Under the pieces are notes generated by a model that ran no database searches, had not been told where the DNA came from, and worked only from the letters and a program-made list of their open reading frames with translations. Of a stretch of DNA of 18,344 nt, positions 15,606 to 18,344 are shown one piece after another. Position numbers and translations under genes: made by a program. Within the stretch, counting starts at the first letter, position 1, and each line of letters starts with the position of its first letter. This stretch comes from Clostridiaceae bacterium. Lineage in GTDB: Bacteria > Bacillota > Clostridia > Saccharofermentanales > DTU023. The DNA lies in NCBI GenBank assembly GCA_012798865.1, contig JAAZMK010000110.1, forward strand, positions 1-18,344, given 5' to 3'.

Positions 15606-16670
15606 ATGGGCACACGTGAAATCAAACACCTGGACAGTGTGAGGCTCAGTAAAAAAGGCGACTCCGTCGTCATCATCGATCAGACCCAGTTGCCTAACGA
15701 AACAGTCTACCTTGACCTGAAGGAACCGGAAGACCTATATGAGGCCATCCACCAGCTGAGGGTCAGAGGAGCGCCTGCCATCGGCATCTTTGCCGGCTAT
15801 GCCCTTTACTGTCTCGCTCTTCAAAGCACGGCGGAAGACTTTTCTTCTTTCTTAGAAGACGTCAAAGCCCAAGCGGTCTACCTCAACTCGTCGCGCCCCA
15901 CAGCCGTCAATCTGTCCTGGGCATTGAAGCGCATGGTAGCGAAGGCGGAGGCAGCGGCAGGCAAAACTAAGGAAGCGATCTTACAAGACCTGAAAGAAGA
16001 GTGCATTGCCATTCACCATGAGGATATTGCGATGTGCAAAGCCATCGCCGAATACGGTCTGACGCTCATCAAAGACGGTGACGGCATTCTGACACACTGC
16101 AATGCCGGTCCCTTGGCAACCTCGCGTTACGGAACAGCCCTTGGTCCTATCCTGCTGGGCTACGAGCGCGGTATGGATTTCCGCGTCTTTGCCGATGAAA
16201 CCCGACCACTGCTTCAGGGTGCTCGCCTGACCTCCTATGAGCTTGAAGAGGTCGGCGTTGATGTCACCTTAATCTGCGACAACATGGCATCCATCGTCAT
16301 GAGCAAAGGTTGGGTACAGGCTTGCTTCGTCGGCTGCGACCGCGTCGCCGCCAATGGAGATACCGCGAACAAAATCGGCACCAGCGGCGTCGCCATCTTG
16401 GCAAAGTACTACGACATCCCTTTCTACGTACTGGGTCCGACCTCGACGATTGACCTCGCGACGCCTACCGGTGCGGATATTGAGATTGAGCTGCGAGATC
16501 CCGATGAAATAAAAGAAAAGTGGTACGAAAAACCCATGGCTCTGCCCCAGACCCGCTGTTACAATCCAGCATTTGACGTGACGCCCCACGAACTCATAGA
16601 CGCCATCGTGACAGATCGGGGCATTTGCCGAGCTCCTTACGAAGAGAGCCTGAAAGCCTTGTTCGAATAG
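15606..16670 (+). CDS. mtnA: S-methyl-5-thioribose-1-phosphate isomerase family protein
   Basis: Aldose-ketose isomerase of the MtnA branch of the eIF2B-like superfamily. In the methionine salvage pathway it turns 5-methylthioribose 1-phosphate into the ribulose form. The 354-residue protein has RVRGAPAIGI at 52-61, SRPTAVNL at 96-103, THCNAGPLAT at 163-172 with catalytic Cys165, DETRPLLQGARLT at 197-209, and GCDRVAANGDTANKIGT at 243-259 with catalytic Asp245; these match Cys160 and Asp240 of Bacillus MtnA. A perfect AGGAGGT precedes the ATG. It lies between punA and ahcY. No other methionine salvage genes (mtnK, mtnB, mtnW) are visible, so the substrate could also be another 5-substituted ribose 1-phosphate, such as 5-deoxyribose 1-phosphate, or ribose 1-phosphate released by the neighbour PunA. 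Fold and active site are sure; the true substrate is open. Confidence 0.9.
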   Translation: MGTREIKHLDSVRLSKKGDSVVIIDQTQLPNETVYLDLKEPEDLYEAIHQLRVRGAPAIGIFAGYALYCLALQSTAEDFSSFLEDVKAQAVYLNSSRPTAVNLSWALKRMVAKAEAAAGKTKEAILQDLKEECIAIHHEDIAMCKAIAEYGLTLIKDGDGILTHCNAGPLATSRYGTALGPILLGYERGMDFRVFADETRPLLQGARLTSYELEEVGVDVTLICDNMASIVMSKGWVQACFVGCDRVAANGDTANKIGTSGVAILAKYYDIPFYVLGPTSTIDLATPTGADIEIELRDPDEIKEKWYEKPMALPQTRCYNPAFDVTPHELIDAIVTDRGICRAPYEESLKALFE

Positions 16671-16704
16671 ACGGGCTTCATATTTTAGTTTGAGAGGTAA
16701 TGAT

Positions 16705-17943
16705 ATGGCAAGGATTCGCGACATCGCTTTAAAGGATGAGGGACATCAACGTATTGCCTGGGTAGCCAAGCATATGCCTGTCCTCAATCAAATTGGCGAT
16801 AAGTATGAAAAGACGAAGCCTTTCAAAGGGCTCAAAATCTCACTCAGCATCCACTTGGAGGCGAAGACAGCATACTTGGCAAAAACCTTGGCAAGGTGCG
16901 GGGCTGAAATGCATGTCACCGGCTCCAACCCGCTCTCGACGCAGGACGCTGTCTGCTCCGCCCTCGTCGACGACGGCATCGAAGTCTACGCGATCCATGG
17001 GAGTGATCCCGAAGACACGATCGCCCTTTGGAAAGAGACCTTGGCATGCAAGCCTCATATCGTCATCGACGACGGTTCCGACCTGTTCAATTTGCTTCTG
17101 ACGGACTGTAAGAACTATGCGACGCGCCTTATTGGCGGCTGTGAAGAGACAACCTCCGGCGTACAGCGTCTCAGGGGCTGGGAATCGCAGGGTCTCCTGC
17201 ACTTTCCCGTTATGGCGATCAACGACGCGCGGTGCAAGTCTTTCTTCGACAACACATATGGCACAGGTCAGTCAACGTGGGATGGCATTATGCGGACGAC
17301 GAATTTACAAGTAAACGGTCGAGTCGTTGTCGTTGCAGGTTACGGCTATTGCGGAAGAGGCATCGCCAAAGTGGCAAAGGGTTTAGGTGCCCGAGTGATT
17401 GTGACGGAAATTGATCCTGTCAAATCGATCTTGGCGGTCATGGATGGCTTTGAGGCAAAGAACATGGCGGAGGCGGCTCCCTTAGGCGACATTTTCATCA
17501 CAGCCACTGCCTGCTGCGATGTCATTCGTCCCGAGCACTTCAACGTGATGAAAGACGGCGCCATCGTTTGTAACGCAGGTCATTTCAACATAGAAATTGA
17601 CTTGGAGGGTCTGAATAAGATGGCAGTCTCTAAGGAAGAAGCCCGAAAGAACATCGATTCATATCTCTTGCAAAATGGCAAGCGGGTCAATATCATAGCG
17701 AACGGCGCTCTCGTCAACATCGCGGCGGCAGATGGTCACCCTGTTGAAATCATGGATATCTCCTTTTCACTCCAGACATTGGGAGCCCTCTACATCCTCG
17801 AACACCAAGGTCAGCTTGGAGCCGGAGTCCACGCCATACCGGATGAAGTCGACAGAGCCGTCGCTGAGATGAAGCTGAAAGACTTTGGCGGAAGCTTCGA
17901 CACACTATTGCCGGAACAGATCGCTTACATGAAGTCACACTGA
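16705..17943 (+). CDS. ahcY: Adenosylhomocysteinase (S-adenosyl/S-inosyl-homocysteine hydrolase)
   Basis: NAD-dependent hydrolase that splits S-adenosylhomocysteine to homocysteine and adenosine. Start: ATG at 16705 (residues MARIRD), preceded by GAGAGGTAA; an in-frame ATG at 16690 has no such signal. By the numbering of the longer reading (add-on of five residues), family motifs are SIHLEAKTA, IDDGSDL, CEETTSGV, NDARCKSFFDN with the Lys and Asp that match human Lys186 and Asp190, and the NAD-binding loop GYGYCGRG followed by Glu of VTEIDP. It is of the short archaeal/Thermotoga-like type: the end stops at QIAYMKSH and lacks the Lys-Tyr tail that in human and many bacterial enzymes reaches the NAD of the next subunit. 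GYGDVGKG of the classical enzymes is GYGYCGRG here. In this gene order (punA-mtnA-ahcY) it may work on the inosyl form; see findings. Confidence 0.9.
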   Translation: MARIRDIALKDEGHQRIAWVAKHMPVLNQIGDKYEKTKPFKGLKISLSIHLEAKTAYLAKTLARCGAEMHVTGSNPLSTQDAVCSALVDDGIEVYAIHGSDPEDTIALWKETLACKPHIVIDDGSDLFNLLLTDCKNYATRLIGGCEETTSGVQRLRGWESQGLLHFPVMAINDARCKSFFDNTYGTGQSTWDGIMRTTNLQVNGRVVVVAGYGYCGRGIAKVAKGLGARVIVTEIDPVKSILAVMDGFEAKNMAEAAPLGDIFITATACCDVIRPEHFNVMKDGAIVCNAGHFNIEIDLEGLNKMAVSKEEARKNIDSYLLQNGKRVNIIANGALVNIAAADGHPVEIMDISFSLQTLGALYILEHQGQLGAGVHAIPDEVDRAVAEMKLKDFGGSFDTLLPEQIAYMKSH

Positions 17944-18027
17944 TGCGCCAGCTCAATGACTTCTACAACTAAGGGCGACTGGGCGGAAATAATATGTAAC
18001 AAATAACGACCTGAACCAAAACTCTAG

Positions 18028-18056
18028 TTGAAGTTGAGTTGATTTGTCAGTAATAT
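18028..18056 (+). promoter_or_regulatory. Candidate promoter for the BMP-family lipoprotein gene
   Basis: TTGAAG at 18028-18033 and TAATAT at 18051-18056 are 17 nt apart in an AT-rich stretch about 50 nt before the ATG at 18110. A second overlapping choice is TTGAGT with TATAAA, 16 nt apart. The gene thus likely has its own promoter separate from ahcY. The rest of 17944-18109 shows no terminator with a U-tract. Confidence 0.5.
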
Positions 18057-18109
18057 ATAAAAAAAGAACATCACTCAGAAAAAGCATTTGTTGCACTAAG
18101 GAGGAAAAA

Positions 18110-18344
18110 ATGAGAAAGATTAGAATCGCACTGACCATTTTGCTGGTTCTCGCTCTCACCTTTACGGTTTTTGCCTGTAAGGGCGGCGAAGACGACAAAA
18201 AAGGTCTACACGTAGGCATTCTGACCACGTCAGGTGTTGATGACGGTTCATTCGGACAAGCCTGTTACGAAGGCATCCAAGCCTTTGTGAAAGCGAACCC
18301 CGGTACGTCAGTCAACGACGTCAAGGAAGACAAATTTGACCGTG
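18110..18344 (+). CDS. BMP-family (PnrA-like) nucleoside-binding lipoprotein, N-terminal part
   Basis: Substrate-binding lipoprotein of an ABC importer; only the first 78 codons are inside the window. The N-terminus is a lipoprotein signal with basic start, hydrophobic core and V-F-A-Cys23. It is followed by a linker rich in Gly, Asp and Lys and then the first strand and loop of the BMP/Med family, LHVGILTTSGVDDGSFGQACYEGI, where the DDGSF portion forms part of the ligand-binding site in PnrA-type proteins. Members of the family bind purine nucleosides, or sometimes other nucleosides or autoinducer-like ligands. AAGGAGG stands 5-6 nt before the ATG. The neighbours punA, mtnA and ahcY support purine nucleoside uptake. 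Permease and ATPase genes are expected beyond the right edge. Confidence 0.88.
   Translation, partial: MRKIRIALTILLVLALTFTVFACKGGEDDKKGLHVGILTTSGVDDGSFGQACYEGIQAFVKANPGTSVNDVKEDKFDR

Noticed and set aside
17945..17990. Terminator after ahcY
   Set aside because: CGCCAG and CTGGGCG can pair, but with a loop of nearly 30 nt and no U-tract afterwards.
1..18344. CRISPR array, insertion sequence, tRNA or rRNA genes
   Set aside because: No regularly spaced repeats, transposase-like reading frame, tRNA cloverleaf or rRNA sequence was seen.

Overview
The window reads as low-to-middle GC anaerobic Firmicutes DNA, most likely a clostridial-type lineage; this is inference from gene content and no species can be named. 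Supporting signs are the cysS-mrnC-rlmB order, Mini-ribonuclease III, a clostridial-style PssA with an extended CDP-alcohol motif, strong AGGAGG-type ribosome binding sites, three lipoprotein signal peptides, and an NADH/ferredoxin iron-sulfur module of the anaerobic hydrogenase/formate dehydrogenase type. Coding density is high and gaps are short, except for 5160-5460, 10361-10695 and 17944-18109.

Layout. (1) 1-377, minus: the N-terminal part of a TrkH/KtrB-type potassium transporter, cut by the window edge. (2) 519-3840, plus: a GPH-family (MelB-like) sugar:cation symporter overlapping by 17 nt a GH13 alpha-glucosidase, which has an unusual helical N-terminal module; together they look like uptake and cytoplasmic hydrolysis of a short oligosaccharide. 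(3) 3873-5159, minus: a lipid-anchored serpin with an inhibitory-type hinge. (4) 5461-8867, plus: three iron-sulfur/flavin subunits (NuoE-, NuoF- and NuoG-like). The third stops just after the molybdopterin-enzyme Fe4S domain and has no catalytic domain. (5) 8872-10360, minus: pssA and psd, overlapping, which make phosphatidylethanolamine. (6) 10457-10665, plus: a promoter followed by a long closed-stem RNA and a U-tract, a good candidate for a small RNA gene of unidentified class (6S-like in proportions). (7) 10696-13362, plus: cysS, mrnC and rlmB, translation-related genes in tight order. (8) 13439-14767, plus: a lipoprotein of unknown function. (9) 14781-17943, plus: punA, mtnA and ahcY, then from 18110 the start of a BMP-family nucleoside-binding lipoprotein with its own promoter.

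How they may work together. Block 9 is coherent as recycling of nucleosides made by S-adenosylmethionine use: AhcY splits S-adenosylhomocysteine (or the inosyl form), PunA phosphorolyses the released nucleoside, MtnA isomerises the sugar-1-phosphate, and the BMP lipoprotein would bring purine nucleosides in. Block 4 would pass electrons between NAD(P)H and ferredoxin, or to a catalytic subunit encoded elsewhere. The points most worth checking are the RNA candidate, the truncated NuoG-like subunit, the surface serpin, and the purine/SAM salvage cluster.
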